Assembly (NCBI RefSeq): GCF_001043955.1
Contig: NZ_LABZ01000037.1
Location: 35,000-98,999, forward strand
DNA length: 64,000 bases
DNA from: Methylobacterium tarhaniae
Lineage (GTDB): Bacteria > Pseudomonadota > Alphaproteobacteria > Rhizobiales > Beijerinckiaceae
Reading direction: 5' to 3'
The stretch's first letter is position 1. Each line of letters begins with the position of its first letter. The position numbers and the translations under genes are program-made. Shown piece after piece: positions 1 to 8,925 of the stretch. The notes under the pieces were generated by a model that saw only the letters and a list, made by a program, of their open reading frames with translations, was not told where the DNA came from and searched no databases.

Positions 1-875
1 GCGACCTGGAAGATCGGCGCTTCCTCATCCTTGTTGATCGCGACGATGACCTTCGAGTCCTTCATGCCGGCGAGGTGCTGGATCGCCCCCGAGATGCCGA
101 CCGCGACGTAGAGGTCCGGCGCCACCACCTTGCCGGTCTGGCCGACCTGCCAGTCGTTCGGCGCGTAGCCCGCATCCACCGCGGCCCGCGAGGCGCCGAC
201 CGCGGCACCGAGCGAATCCGCCAGCGGCTCGATCAGCTCCTTGAACTTCTCGGCCGAGCCGAGCGAACGGCCGCCCGACACGATGATTCGCGCGCCGGCC
301 AGCTCCGGCCGGTCGGACTTGGCGATCTCCTCGCCCTTGAACGACGACTTCGCCTCGGGGGCCGCGCCGGCCGACACCGCCTCGACCGGGGCGGCGGACC
401 CGCCCTCGGGGGTGGCCTGGAAGGCGGCGGTGCGCACCGTGATCACCTTCTTGGCGTCGGTGGCCTGCACGGTCTGGATCGCGTTGCCGGCGTAGATCGG
501 CCGCTCGAAGGTGTCGGGGCCCGCCACCTTGATGATGTCCGAGACCTGGGCGACGTCCAGGAGGGCGGCGACGCGCGGCAGCACGTTCTTGCCCTCGGTG
601 GAGGCGGCGGCGACGACCGCGTCGTAGGAGGCGGCGAGCTCCGCCACCAGGGCGGCGGTCGGCTCGGCGAGCAGGTGGTCGAAGGCGGCGTCGGAAGCCA
701 CCAGCACCTTCTCGATCCCGTCGAGCTTGGCGGCGGCCTCGGCCGCCCCTTGCGCGTCGGCGCCGACCACGAGGGCATGGACCGGGGCGCCGAGCTGCTT
801 GGCGGCCGTCAGGGCCTTGGTGCTGGCGTCCTTGACGGCGCCGCCGGCATGCTCGACCAGCAGGAGGGTGGTCAT
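1..875 (-). CDS. etfA: Electron transfer flavoprotein subunit alpha (C-terminus cut by window edge)
   Basis: FAD-carrying subunit of the soluble EtfAB heterodimer, which passes electrons from acyl-CoA and related dehydrogenases to ETF-ubiquinone oxidoreductase. The 291 visible residues start [11 protein letters not shown]. They carry the C-terminal FAD-binding motifs SRAAVDAGY (about residue 228), QVGQTGK and AIQHLAGM, and the last visible stretch is [12 protein letters not shown]. The family is usually about 310-320 residues, so only some 20-30 are missing. A GGAAGGAT ribosome site precedes the ATG at 875. It lies 41 bp downstream of etfB on the same strand, a standard etfBA operon. Confidence 0.95.
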   Translation of the reverse strand, partial: MTTLLLVEHAGGAVKDASTKALTAAKQLGAPVHALVVGADAQGAAEAAAKLDGIEKVLVASDAAFDHLLAEPTAALVAELAASYDAVVAAASTEGKNVLPRVAALLDVAQVSDIIKVAGPDTFERPIYAGNAIQTVQATDAKKVITVRTAAFQATPEGGSAAPVEAVSAGAAPEAKSSFKGEEIAKSDRPELAGARIIVSGGRSLGSAEKFKELIEPLADSLGAAVGASRAAVDAGYAPNDWQVGQTGKVVAPDLYVAVGISGAIQHLAGMKDSKVIVAINKDEEAPIFQV

Positions 876-916
876 GGCGTAAATATCCTTCCGTTCGAGG
901 GAAGCCTGAGGTCTCG

Positions 917-1666
917 TCAGAGAACCCCGGCCTCGACCTTCAGCTTGTTGACGAGCTCGGCGGCGCTGGCGACCTTGACGCCGGCCTTGCGGCCGCCCGG
1001 CTCGACGGTCTTGAGCACCTTCAGGCGCGGCGCGACATCGACGCCGAGCGCCTCCGGCTCGACCGTGTCGAGGGGCTTCTTCTTCGCCTTCATGATGTTG
1101 GGGAGCGACGCGTAGCGCGGCTCGTTGAGGCGCAGGTCGGTGGTGACGATCGCCGGCAGCTTCAGGTTCAGGGTCTGAAGGCCGCCATCGATCTCGCGGG
1201 TGACGTCGAGGCTGCCCTCGGACACCTCAAGCTTGAACGCGAAGGTGCCCTGCGGCCAGCCGAGCAAAGCGGCGAGCATCTGACCGGTCTGGTTCGAGTC
1301 GTCGTCGATCGCCTGCTTGCCGAGGATGACGAGGTCCGGGCTCTCCTTCTCGACCAGCGCCTTGAGGAGCTTGGCGACGGCGAGGGGCTCGACGGCGGCG
1401 TCGGTCTTGACCAGGATGCCGCGGTCGGCGCCCATGGCGAGCGCAGTACGGATGGTCTCCTGGGCCTGCTGCGGACCGATCGAGACGGCGACGATCTCGG
1501 TGACCTTGCCCTTCTCCTTGAGGCGGATCGCCTGCTCGACGGCGATCTCGTCGAAGGGGTTCATCGACATCTTGACGTTGGCGAGCTCGACGCCCGAGCC
1601 GTCCGGCTTGACCCGGATCTTGACGTTGTAGTCGACCACCCGCTTGACGGGCACCAGGACCTTCAT
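917..1666 (-). CDS. etfB: Electron transfer flavoprotein subunit beta
   Basis: AMP-binding subunit of EtfAB. The protein is 249 residues, the normal length for the family. It starts [19 protein letters not shown] and contains [18 protein letters not shown], the ETF beta signature [17 protein letters not shown] segment (here [17 protein letters not shown]) and the IMKAKKKPL stretch. The open frame extends upstream to 1870. The ATG at 1666 was chosen because the family begins MKVLVP and an AAGGAAG ribosome site lies just before it. First gene of etfBA, 151 bp downstream of the cobalamin adenosyltransferase gene. Confidence 0.95.
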   Translation of the reverse strand: MKVLVPVKRVVDYNVKIRVKPDGSGVELANVKMSMNPFDEIAVEQAIRLKEKGKVTEIVAVSIGPQQAQETIRTALAMGADRGILVKTDAAVEPLAVAKLLKALVEKESPDLVILGKQAIDDDSNQTGQMLAALLGWPQGTFAFKLEVSEGSLDVTREIDGGLQTLNLKLPAIVTTDLRLNEPRYASLPNIMKAKKKPLDTVEPEALGVDVAPRLKVLKTVEPGGRKAGVKVASAAELVNKLKVEAGVL

Positions 1667-1817
1667 GATCGTCGCTTCCTTCAGAGGCGAAGGGACGATC
1701 GTGGTCGGGCCCTCCCACGGCCGGCCCGCGATCATCCCCGATGGAGCAAGGTGGCGCGGACCGTAGCGGCCGATTTTCCAGATTGTCAACGCGCGCCGAA
1801 AGCCCGCCGCCCCACCG

Positions 1818-2393
1818 TTAGGTGCGGGTCTTGCCCGGCACCCACAGCACGTCCGCGCTGCCGCCGTCATTGGCGACCCGGGCGGCGACGAAAAGGAAGT
1901 CGGACAGGCGGTTCAGGTACTGGATCGCCACCGGCGAGACGGTCTCGCCCGGGGTCCCGGCCAGCGCCACCGCCAGGCGCTCGGCCCGGCGGCAGACCGT
2001 GCGGGAGAGGTGGAGCGCCGCCGCCGCCGGCGAGCCGCCGGGCAGCACGAAGGAGCGCAAGGGGGTGAGCCCGGCATTGAGCGCATCGATCTCGCGCTCC
2101 ACCCGCTCGACCTGTGCGGCGACGATGCGCAGCGGCTCGTAGGCCAGGGGCTCGCCGGTCTCCGGCGTCGCGAGGTCGGCGCCGAGATCGAACAGGTCGT
2201 TCTGCATGCGCCCCAGCATCGCGTCGAGCTCGCCCGTCGTGTGCAGGCGGGCCAGCCCCAGGCAGGCATTGGTCTCGTCGACGGTGCCGTAGGTCTCGAC
2301 GCGGAGATCCGCCTTCGAGCGCCGCTCGCCGCTCGCGAGCGCGGTGGTGCCGGAATCGCCGGTGCGGGTGTAGATACGGTTGAGGACGACCAC
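1818..2393 (-). CDS. PduO/MMAB-type cob(I)alamin adenosyltransferase
   Basis: Transfers the adenosyl group of ATP to cob(I)alamin, giving adenosylcobalamin for enzymes such as methylmalonyl-CoA mutase. The 191-residue protein has the N-terminal ATP-binding motif [12 protein letters not shown], then [20 protein letters not shown] and [14 protein letters not shown], all typical of the PduO/MMAB fold. It starts with GTG at 2393, with AAGGGAG seven bases upstream. The M. extorquens enzyme of this family is called MeaD; equivalence is inferred. It precedes etfBA, a neighbourhood common in this order. The leader consists of degenerate 15-bp repeats. Confidence 0.93.
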   Translation of the reverse strand: MVVLNRIYTRTGDSGTTALASGERRSKADLRVETYGTVDETNACLGLARLHTTGELDAMLGRMQNDLFDLGADLATPETGEPLAYEPLRIVAAQVERVEREIDALNAGLTPLRSFVLPGGSPAAAALHLSRTVCRRAERLAVALAGTPGETVSPVAIQYLNRLSDFLFVAARVANDGGSADVLWVPGKTRT

Positions 2394-2395
2394 GG

Positions 2396-2472
2396 GCAGG
2401 CTCCCTTGAGGCAGGCTCCTCGGGCAAGGATCCCTTCACGAAGGACCCTCTGGCAAAGGATCCTCTGGCAAT
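2396..2472 (-). repeat. Degenerate 15-bp tandem repeat before the adenosyltransferase start
   Basis: Read on the minus strand, the segment is about five units of 15 (one of 14) bases. Examples are TTTGCCAGAGGGTCC and TGCCTCAAGGGAGCC. Each unit has a purine core (GAGGAT, GAGGGT, AAGGGAT, GAGGAG, AAGGGAG) resembling a Shine-Dalgarno site. The last unit supplies the likely ribosome site for the GTG at 2393. Copies differ at several positions, so the array is old or under weak constraint. Confidence 0.6.
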
Positions 2473-2557
2473 GAGCCGATCCGCCCGGGCCCGCCTCGAC
2501 GGCGATGTTCTAGCGGCCCCGGGCCGAAGCGCCAGACCCGCCGCCGTCAGGCAGCCG

Positions 2558-3157
2558 TCAGAACGTGTACGCGATCTTGCCGCCGTAATTGGTCAGGCCG
2601 CGATTCTCGACGCACAGGCCGGCATTCGACATGTGCTCGATCGTCGCCATGACGCTCCAGTGCTCGTTGATCCGGAAGCCGATGCCGGCCGCCTCGCGGA
2701 ACAGCGGCGAGCAGCCGAGGGCGTTGTAGGTCTTCGGGACGAAGAGCTTCGGGCCTGTATAGCCGTCGTGGAAGCCGGCGCCGAAGAAGCCCTCGACGAA
2801 GATCCGGTCGGTGATGTCGAAGGTCCAGGTCGCGCCGAGATAGGCGTAGCTGGTGCGGCCGTCGAAGTTGTAGCTGCCGCCGACGGTCGGGCGGGGCACG
2901 AAGGCGGCCCAGAATCGGTCGAGGCCGGTGACCGGCTTGGCGAACAGCAATTCGCCGTTAATGTTGCCGGTGTTCTTCTCGTTGCTGCCGGGATCCTGGG
3001 CGGAGCCGCCGATGCGGAACTCCGAGACGATGCTGAGGGGCTGAACCGGCGGCCGGTAGGACGGGACCAGGGCCGACGGATCGGCGGCCTGGGCGGCCGG
3101 TGCGGCCGGTGCGGCCAGGACGACCACCGCGGCGAGGCTCGGAAGGGTTACGCGCAT
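2558..3157 (-). CDS. Lipid A 3-O-deacylase, PagL / acyloxyacyl hydrolase family
   Basis: Outer-membrane beta-barrel enzyme expected to remove the 3-linked acyl chain from lipid A. The 199-residue protein has a signal peptide (MRVTLPSLAAVVVLAAP, cleavage near AAQAA/DPSA). At its end is the PagL motif HMSNAG with putative catalytic His175 and Ser177, followed by a terminal strand ending in aromatic Phe as in barrels. The catalytic acid is not obvious at the usual spacing; E184 is the nearest candidate. The frame extends to 3280, but the ATG at 3157 gives the signal peptide. It sits between the twin-helix gene and the adenosyltransferase gene. Confidence 0.82.
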   Translation of the reverse strand: MRVTLPSLAAVVVLAAPAAPAAQAADPSALVPSYRPPVQPLSIVSEFRIGGSAQDPGSNEKNTGNINGELLFAKPVTGLDRFWAAFVPRPTVGGSYNFDGRTSYAYLGATWTFDITDRIFVEGFFGAGFHDGYTGPKLFVPKTYNALGCSPLFREAAGIGFRINEHWSVMATIEHMSNAGLCVENRGLTNYGGKIAYTF

Positions 3158-3292
3158 CTGTCGAACGGTCCACCGCCCCGTTGCTGGGGCGGGGTTTATC
3201 CTATCCACATGGCTCGCGGTCCGTCTCGCCGCGCAATCCGTCTCGCGGCGGTTTTCCACCCCGTGCGGCCACCTCGCCACAGTCTCGCTGCG

Positions 3293-3478
3293 TCAGGCGC
3301 CCCGCCACCACAGCACCCCCATGATGACCAGGATGGCGACGAACTGGAGCAGCACCCGCAATCGCATCAGGCGTTGCGAGACGTTGGCGCTGCCGCCGCG
3401 CAGCATGTTGGCGAGGCCGAACAGCAGCACCACGGCGACCGCGAGGCAGGCGATGAGGACGAGGGTGTTGCCGGACAT
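3293..3478 (-). CDS. Twin transmembrane helix small protein (HIG1-like)
   Basis: A 61-residue inner-membrane protein with two predicted helices. They are TLVLIACLAVAVVLLFGLA (about residues 5-23) and VLLQFVAILVIMGVLWW (about 42-58), separated by a short basic loop containing RGGSANVSQRLMRLR. This is the layout of the alphaproteobacterial HIG1-like twin-helix family, often found beside the cobalamin adenosyltransferase and etfBA. Known HIG1 proteins associate with respiratory complexes; a role here is inferred. No clear ribosome site precedes the ATG. Confidence 0.85.
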   Translation of the reverse strand: MSGNTLVLIACLAVAVVLLFGLANMLRGGSANVSQRLMRLRVLLQFVAILVIMGVLWWRGA

Positions 3479-3755
3479 TCGGGAAGGCTCGCGAGGTGGA
3501 ACGGCCTGATAGGGCGGATCAGGACCGTGCGGGGAGGCGGCCCCGCGACGCAGGAGGCCGCTTTCCCCTCACGCGATGTCCGATCGACCGCCCCGGACGT
3601 TCCCTGCGGGACCGCATCGCGACGCGACGCTCGGCGCCGCTCCAGCGCGCGGAGCGCCGCTCCGCCGCTGCGGGTCGATGGAACAGGATCCGGAAGCGAT
3701 CGTCCGGATCCCGTGGCGCATCCGGTCCGCGGAGGCCGCGTCGCCTCCGTCGAGT

Positions 3756-6368
3756 TCAGTTCCGCCGCAGCAGGCGCTCGAAGTAGTCCAGCTCCTCCGC
3801 CGGGCGGCTCGGGTCGCCGAGCTTGCGCCGCAGCTCCTCCAGGATGCGCCGGGCCCGCTCGACGCCGGACTCCTCGGCGGTCGGCACGCGCACGCGGCCG
3901 TCCGAGAAGTCGCGGCTGCGGGTCGGGCGGCCGAGGGGATCGTTGTCGCGCGCGCCCTGACGGCCGGGCTGGTTGGGGTTGCCCTGGCCCTGCTGCCCGT
4001 CCGCGGATTGCTGGCCCTCGCCCTCCTGGCCCATCTGCTGCATCTGCTGGGCCATGCCCTGCGCACCGCGCTGGAGCCCTTCGAGGGCGCGCCCCTGCGC
4101 GTCGACGGCGGAGCCGTCCTGCCCCTGGCCGATCGCGTTCTCGGCGTCGCGCATCGCCTGCTCGGCGTCGGACAGGCCCTGCTCGCCCTGCATGCCGAGC
4201 TCCTTCATCCGCCGCTGCAGATCCTCGAGGCGCTGGCGCAGGGCCTGCTGGCGGTCACCCAGGCCTCCCTGCTTCTCGCCCTGCTGGCCGCGCTGACCCG
4301 GCTGCTGGCCGTCCTGTCCCTGCGGGTCGCCGCCGGGCTGGCCCTGCTGGCCGCGCTGGCGCTGCCCCTGCTGGCCCGGCTGCTGCGGCTGGCCGCGATT
4401 GCCGAAGCGGCGCTCCTGGCCCTGGCGGAAGGTCTCGTCGCGCAGGCCCTGCTGCTCGCGCGCCATGGCCTCCAGGTCCTGCATCTGGCGGTTCATCTCG
4501 CGCGCCGTCGGGTCGCTCATGCGCGAGCCGGGCTGGGCGGTCTGAAGGTTCTCCAGGATGCCGCGAAGCTGGTCGAGCAGGCGCTGGGCCTCGGCGACGT
4601 CGCCGCGCTTCATCGCCTCCTGCATCTGGTCGAGCATCTTGGAGAGGTCGTCCGGCGTCACCGTACGGTCGGCCTGCTGGCTGTTCTGGCCGGGATTCTG
4701 CGGATTCTGCTGCTGGCGCTGGGCGAACTCCTTCAGGAAGCGGTCCATGGCCTGGCGCAGCTCCTCGGTGAGCTTGGCGATCTCCTGGTCGGAGGCGCCC
4801 CGGTCGAGGGCGTCCTTGAGCCGGTCCTGGGCGGCGCGCAGAGCCTTCTCGGCGTCCGAGAGGTCGCCCTCCTCGATCTGCAGCGCCATGGTCCAGAGAA
4901 GGTCGGCGACCTCGGTCAGGGCCTCGTCGGTCCTGGCCGCGCGCAGGCGCCGCGACGCCTCCTTGAGGCCGAGGAAGACGCCCCATTGCGGCGTGAAGCG
5001 CTCGGGCGCGATCAGCAGCGCGTCGAGGGCAGTCTCGACCCGGGTCCGGCCCCCGTCCGGATCGAGGACGAGGCGGCGGCGCTCCTCGGCGAGGGAGCGC
5101 GCCAGGGGCTTGGTGAAGAACCGGCCCGGCAGGGTGAAGGCGAGGGGGGCCGAGCGCCCCTCCTGCCCGGCCTCGTCCTTGGCCACCAGGGTCAGCAGCA
5201 CCTTGGCGCCAGCCCAAGGGTTGTCGGTGAGGTCGATCAGGGTGCGGGTGTCGCTGGTGCCCTGCGCGTCGGACGGCAGGCTCAGAGTCAGGCGGGGCGG
5301 CGGCACCAGGCTGCGCCCTTTCGTCTGCGGCTCGACCACGCCCTCCGCCGAAGCCAGGCCGTAATCGTCCTTGGCCCGGTAGACGAGGGTGAAGGTGCCG
5401 CGCCCGTTGGTCTCCGGCTGGCCCGCGAAGGCGATCTCCGGCGGCCGGTCGGGGATCGTCTCGACGGTGAGGCGGTGGGTGCTGGCGAAGCCCGTCTGCA
5501 CCGCGAGCTCGGCGGTGCCGCCGGTCAGGGTGAAGCGCTCCTCGCGCAGGTCGGGCCGGGCCGGGGTCGTGGCGGGCAGCGCCTTCAGCCCGGCGCCGGG
5601 CGTCACCGTCGCGTCGCTGGCGCCGGCGATGCGCACGACGAGCGTCGCGTTCACCGGCGCCCGCAGACGCTGGCCCGCTTCCGCGAGGGTGACGATGAGG
5701 GGCGGCATCCGGGTGTAGAGCGGCGGGTCGATCCAGCCGTCGACCCGGAACGCGGGCGCGGCCGAGACGGGCCCGCGCCAGTCGAAGGCCGCGCGCAGCC
5801 GGTCACCGGCCTCGGGGCCCGCCACGAAGGCGCCGGCCACGGCGGCCAGGATCGCGCCGGCCCGCAGCGCGAAGGGGTCGCGCCCGGCCATCCCGGGACG
5901 CGGACCGGACACCGTGAGGCGCGCCAGCGTCGCCGCCGCGCGGCGGCGGTGCAGGGCCCAGAGGGCCTGGGTGCCGGGATCGTCCCGGCCCAAAGCCAGA
6001 TTGTCCTCGAGCGCCCGGGCCGGGCGGTGACCGAGACCCGCATCGCGGTCGATGCGTGCGAGGGCCTGCGTGCGGGCGATCCGCCGCAGGCGCAGGAGCG
6101 GCAGCAGCACGGCCACGAGGGCGAGCCCGAAGAGCCCCACCCCGGCCATGCGCAAGGTGGGCCCGGCATCGAGCCACAGCCCGAGCCATGACGCGGCGAG
6201 GAAGACCAGCACGACCGCGAGGCCGCGCCACAGGATCGGCCAGGCCTGCTCCCACAGGGTCACCCGCGAGGCGCGAATCACCAGCCGGTCGAGCCCGGCG
6301 CGCACCGGATCGGCCCGGCCCTCCGAGGCGGACGGGCTCCGCGCGGTGTCCGGCTCGGCCTTGCTCAT
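3756..6368 (-). CDS. TIGR02302 family (DUF4175) membrane protein with Gln-rich tail
   Basis: An 870-residue inner-membrane protein of unknown function, conserved in Rhizobiales. Hydrophobic segments lie near residues 44-66, 73-91 and 163-180. They are followed by a periplasm-type region with PAFRVDGWIDPPLYT and KDDYGL motifs. A long, very Gln/Gly/Arg-rich low-complexity region runs from about 560 to 840. The C-terminus GVERARRILEELRRKLGD...LDYFERLLRRN is typical of the family. The ATG at 6368 (MSKAEPD) is preferred over the upstream frame start. It lies downstream of lysA as in related genomes. Function is not known to me. Confidence 0.88.
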   Translation of the reverse strand: MSKAEPDTARSPSASEGRADPVRAGLDRLVIRASRVTLWEQAWPILWRGLAVVLVFLAASWLGLWLDAGPTLRMAGVGLFGLALVAVLLPLLRLRRIARTQALARIDRDAGLGHRPARALEDNLALGRDDPGTQALWALHRRRAAATLARLTVSGPRPGMAGRDPFALRAGAILAAVAGAFVAGPEAGDRLRAAFDWRGPVSAAPAFRVDGWIDPPLYTRMPPLIVTLAEAGQRLRAPVNATLVVRIAGASDATVTPGAGLKALPATTPARPDLREERFTLTGGTAELAVQTGFASTHRLTVETIPDRPPEIAFAGQPETNGRGTFTLVYRAKDDYGLASAEGVVEPQTKGRSLVPPPRLTLSLPSDAQGTSDTRTLIDLTDNPWAGAKVLLTLVAKDEAGQEGRSAPLAFTLPGRFFTKPLARSLAEERRRLVLDPDGGRTRVETALDALLIAPERFTPQWGVFLGLKEASRRLRAARTDEALTEVADLLWTMALQIEEGDLSDAEKALRAAQDRLKDALDRGASDQEIAKLTEELRQAMDRFLKEFAQRQQQNPQNPGQNSQQADRTVTPDDLSKMLDQMQEAMKRGDVAEAQRLLDQLRGILENLQTAQPGSRMSDPTAREMNRQMQDLEAMAREQQGLRDETFRQGQERRFGNRGQPQQPGQQGQRQRGQQGQPGGDPQGQDGQQPGQRGQQGEKQGGLGDRQQALRQRLEDLQRRMKELGMQGEQGLSDAEQAMRDAENAIGQGQDGSAVDAQGRALEGLQRGAQGMAQQMQQMGQEGEGQQSADGQQGQGNPNQPGRQGARDNDPLGRPTRSRDFSDGRVRVPTAEESGVERARRILEELRRKLGDPSRPAEELDYFERLLRRN

Positions 6369-6455
6369 GCCCTGCTCCCGCTGGCACCCGTCCGGGGACG
6401 GGCGAAGAGGGCAGGCTAGCATGCCGGCCCGGCCGGGCCAGCGGGTCAAATCGGC

Positions 6456-6653
6456 TCAGGCCGACCGGTCCTGCCGCGGCCGGTTCGCGTCGTGCGGGTG
6501 AGGCACGCCCCCGCTGGTCCGCGCCGCCGCTTCGTGCAGGGGCTGCACGGCCTTGCGGGCCTGGGCCAGGGTCGCCTGGTGCTCGGCGGCGATGCGGAAC
6601 GCGCGCTCGACCACGGCCTCGGCGCGGGCGAGGAGATTGCCTTGGGGCGCCAT
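6456..6653 (-). CDS. Small hypothetical protein
   Basis: A 65-residue protein, MAPQGNLLARAEAVVERAF..., with an N-terminal amphipathic helix (about residues 5-45) and a His/Pro/Arg-rich tail. I recognise no family. A GGGAG ribosome-site-like sequence stands 11 bases before the ATG, and the gene fits neatly between lysA and the TIGR02302 gene on the same strand. Both points favour a real gene, but its short length in GC-rich DNA leaves doubt. Confidence 0.5.
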   Translation of the reverse strand: MAPQGNLLARAEAVVERAFRIAAEHQATLAQARKAVQPLHEAAARTSGGVPHPHDANRPRQDRSA

Positions 6654-6754
6654 CGCTTGGGTTACTCCCGGTGACAGAGCCGCACGCTATCCCGGGAGGA
6701 CTGGCCGCCTCGTTCGGAAATCCCGTCGAACTTTAACGATCGGCGCGAAAAGGC

Positions 6755-8026
6755 TCAGATTGCGAGCCAGTCCGGCACCCGATCGAGCCCGATCAGCTCC
6801 TCGTAGCTCTGCCTCGGCCGGATCACCGCGTGGTCGGCCCCGCGCACCAGCACCTCGGGCACCAGCGGCCGCGTGTTGTAGGTGCAGGCCTGCACGGCGC
6901 CGTAGGCCCCGGCCGACATCACGGCGATCAGGTCGCCGGGCTTGACCTCCGGCATCTCGCGGGCGAGCGCCAGGTAGTCGCCGCTCTCGCAGACCGGGCC
7001 GACCACGTCGGCGGTGAGGCGGCCCGCCTCGGGCGTCGGCTCCGCCACCGGCCGCAGGGCGTGGTAGGCCTCGTAGAGCGTCGGGCGGATCAGGTCGTTC
7101 ATGCCCGCGTCGACGATCACGAAGGTGCGGCCCTCGCCGTGCTTCACGTACAGCACGCGGGTGACGAGCACGCCGGCATTGCCGGCGATCATCCGGCCGA
7201 TCTCGAAGACGGGCTTGAGGCCGAGCGGCCGGAAATGAGGGCGCAGCACCGACGCGAAGGCGGCCGGGTCCGGCGGGGGCGCGTTGTCGTCGCGGTAGGG
7301 GATGCCGAGGCCGCCGCCGAAATCGACGTGGTGGAGCTTGTGCCCCGCCGCCATCAGGTCGCGGGCGAGGCCGCAGAGCAGGGCGGCGGCGTTGTCGTAG
7401 GGCGCGAGGTCGGTGATCTGGCTGCCGATATGCATGTCGACGCCGACCAGCGACAGGCCGGGCAGGGCGGCCGCCCGGGCATAGACCTCGCGGGCCCGGG
7501 AGATCGGGATGCCGAACTTGTTCTCCGACTTGCCGGTCGAGATCTTGGCGTGGGTGCGGGCATCGACGTCCGGGTTGACCCGGATCGAGACCGGTGCCGT
7601 CGCGCCCCTGGCGGCCGCGACGCGGGAGAGCTGCTCCAGCTCCGGCTCGCTCTCGACGTTGAAGCACAGGATGCCGGCGTCGAGCGCCGCCGCCATCTCG
7701 CCCTCGGTCTTGCCGACGCCGGAGAAGACGATCCGCTCGCCCGGCACCCCGGCGGCGAGCGCCCGGCGCAGTTCGCCCTCCGAGACGATGTCCATGCCGG
7801 CGCCGAGGCGCGCCAGGGTGGCGAGCACCGCCTGGTTGGAATTCGCCTTCATGGCGTAGCAGACGAGGGCGTCGTCGCCCGAGAACGCCTCCGCGAAGAC
7901 CCGGTAGTGCCGCTCCAGGGTGGCGGAGGCGTAGCAGTAGAACGGGGTGCCGACCGCGTCCGCGAGCCGTGCCAGGTCGACGTCCTCGGCGTGGAGCACG
8001 CCGTCGCGATAGGTGAAGTGGTGCAT
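6755..8026 (-). CDS. lysA: Diaminopimelate decarboxylase
   Basis: PLP enzyme converting meso-diaminopimelate to L-lysine, the last step of lysine synthesis, in the cytoplasm. The 423-residue protein has the fold-III PLP lysine in VCYAMKANSN (K60) and the HIGSQ motif. It also has the glycine-rich FGGGLGIPY, the active-site CESGDYLA segment and the C-terminal MSAGAYGAVQACTYNTRPL signature. Length is normal. It lies between the LptM-like lipoprotein gene (213 bp upstream) and the TIGR02302 gene, the usual order in Rhizobiales. Confidence 0.96.
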   Translation of the reverse strand: MHHFTYRDGVLHAEDVDLARLADAVGTPFYCYASATLERHYRVFAEAFSGDDALVCYAMKANSNQAVLATLARLGAGMDIVSEGELRRALAAGVPGERIVFSGVGKTEGEMAAALDAGILCFNVESEPELEQLSRVAAARGATAPVSIRVNPDVDARTHAKISTGKSENKFGIPISRAREVYARAAALPGLSLVGVDMHIGSQITDLAPYDNAAALLCGLARDLMAAGHKLHHVDFGGGLGIPYRDDNAPPPDPAAFASVLRPHFRPLGLKPVFEIGRMIAGNAGVLVTRVLYVKHGEGRTFVIVDAGMNDLIRPTLYEAYHALRPVAEPTPEAGRLTADVVGPVCESGDYLALAREMPEVKPGDLIAVMSAGAYGAVQACTYNTRPLVPEVLVRGADHAVIRPRQSYEELIGLDRVPDWLAI

Positions 8027-8239
8027 GGCAAGGTGACCTGGGAGGTGACCGACGTCCGGGCGCTGGCCGCGCGCGGCTCGGGCGCGAGACGCGCCTCTAC
8101 ACGAAACCGATCAGCCTTTGCACCCTCGCGGGCTCAGCCAAGCCGATCTCGCGACAGGGGCCGCCGGTTTCGCGGCGAAAATCTGCGTCGAATCGAGACC
8201 CTGAGCGGACGAAGCGTCGGCCTGCCAACGCAAGTCTGC

Positions 8240-8611
8240 TCAGAGCAGCGGGTCGAGGGGAAAGGGCTCCTTGGGGATCACGTAGCCCTTGCGCCGCCGG
8301 GAGGAGGATTCGGTCGGGGCCGGGATCCCCGTCGGCGCCGCGACCGCCGAGGCCGGCAACTCGTCACCGTCGTCCGGGGCGGATCCGCCCGCCGAGAGCC
8401 CGACCCCGGCCGGCAGCGTGTTGACCGCGGCCGCCCCGGTGAGCGGCCGCGCGGTGCTCGTACCCGCAGGTCCCACACCCGCAGGTCCGTTCGCTTGCGG
8501 CTGCACCGCCGGTGCCGCCGCGGATGGCGGCTCGAGGGGCCCGCGCCGGCCGCAGGCGGCGGCCGAAAGGGCGATCAGGCCGAGGAGGACGAGGGTACGG
8601 GTACGGAACAC
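8240..8611 (-). CDS. LptM/YifL-like small lipoprotein
   Basis: A 123-residue lipoprotein with signal peptide and lipobox LSAAAC (lipidated Cys20) followed by GRRGPLEPP, the hallmark of the YifL/LptM family. A Pro/Ala-rich linker leads to a C-terminal RKGYVIPKEPFPLDPLL block that closes most family members. In E. coli LptM assists assembly of the LPS translocon LptD/E; the same job here is inferred. The neighbour argH, often found upstream of it, is not present; the region upstream is the promoter region of a kinase on the other strand. Confidence 0.8.
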   Translation of the reverse strand: MFRTRTLVLLGLIALSAAACGRRGPLEPPSAAAPAVQPQANGPAGVGPAGTSTARPLTGAAAVNTLPAGVGLSAGGSAPDDGDELPASAVAAPTGIPAPTESSSRRRKGYVIPKEPFPLDPLL

Positions 8612-8861
8612 GGGCGAGATCCAGGCACAAGCGTGGCGGCGGCACCATAGCGGCCCGGAACCCGCGAGGCGAGCCCGGCCCTCGCGGCCCTTGTGCGCCG
8701 GATGCGCGGCATTCGAGCGTGGCCGTTAAGGAGGTATTGGAGCGGGGCCCCGAAGAGTGCGCTAACAGCCTCCGAGGTCCCGCCGATGCCCGCGCGACAC
8801 ACTGCCCGCACAAAGGCGGCGCGGGAGCGACGAAGAGGTGATCGTTTCGCTCGCCAATCCG

Positions 8862-8876
8862 TTAACGAACGGTTAA
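8862..8876 (+). promoter_or_regulatory. Perfect CtrA-type box TTAA-N7-TTAA
   Basis: The sequence TTAACGAACGGTTAA at 8862-8876 matches the full CtrA consensus TTAA-N7-TTAA. It lies 49 bp before the GTG start of the hybrid histidine kinase. The gene-free 8612-8925 region holds nothing else I can name. CtrA itself is encoded at 22540-23241. Binding is inferred from the match only. Confidence 0.6.
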
Positions 8877-8925
8877 GCTTTCAGCCGATCGCCGCGTCGG
8901 CTTCCGTCGCGTTTGTGAGTGTCCC

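Noticed and set aside
8737..8841. Small frame with an AAGGAGG just before a TTG
   Set aside because: Spacing to the TTG is only about three bases, and the 34-residue product has no recognisable feature.
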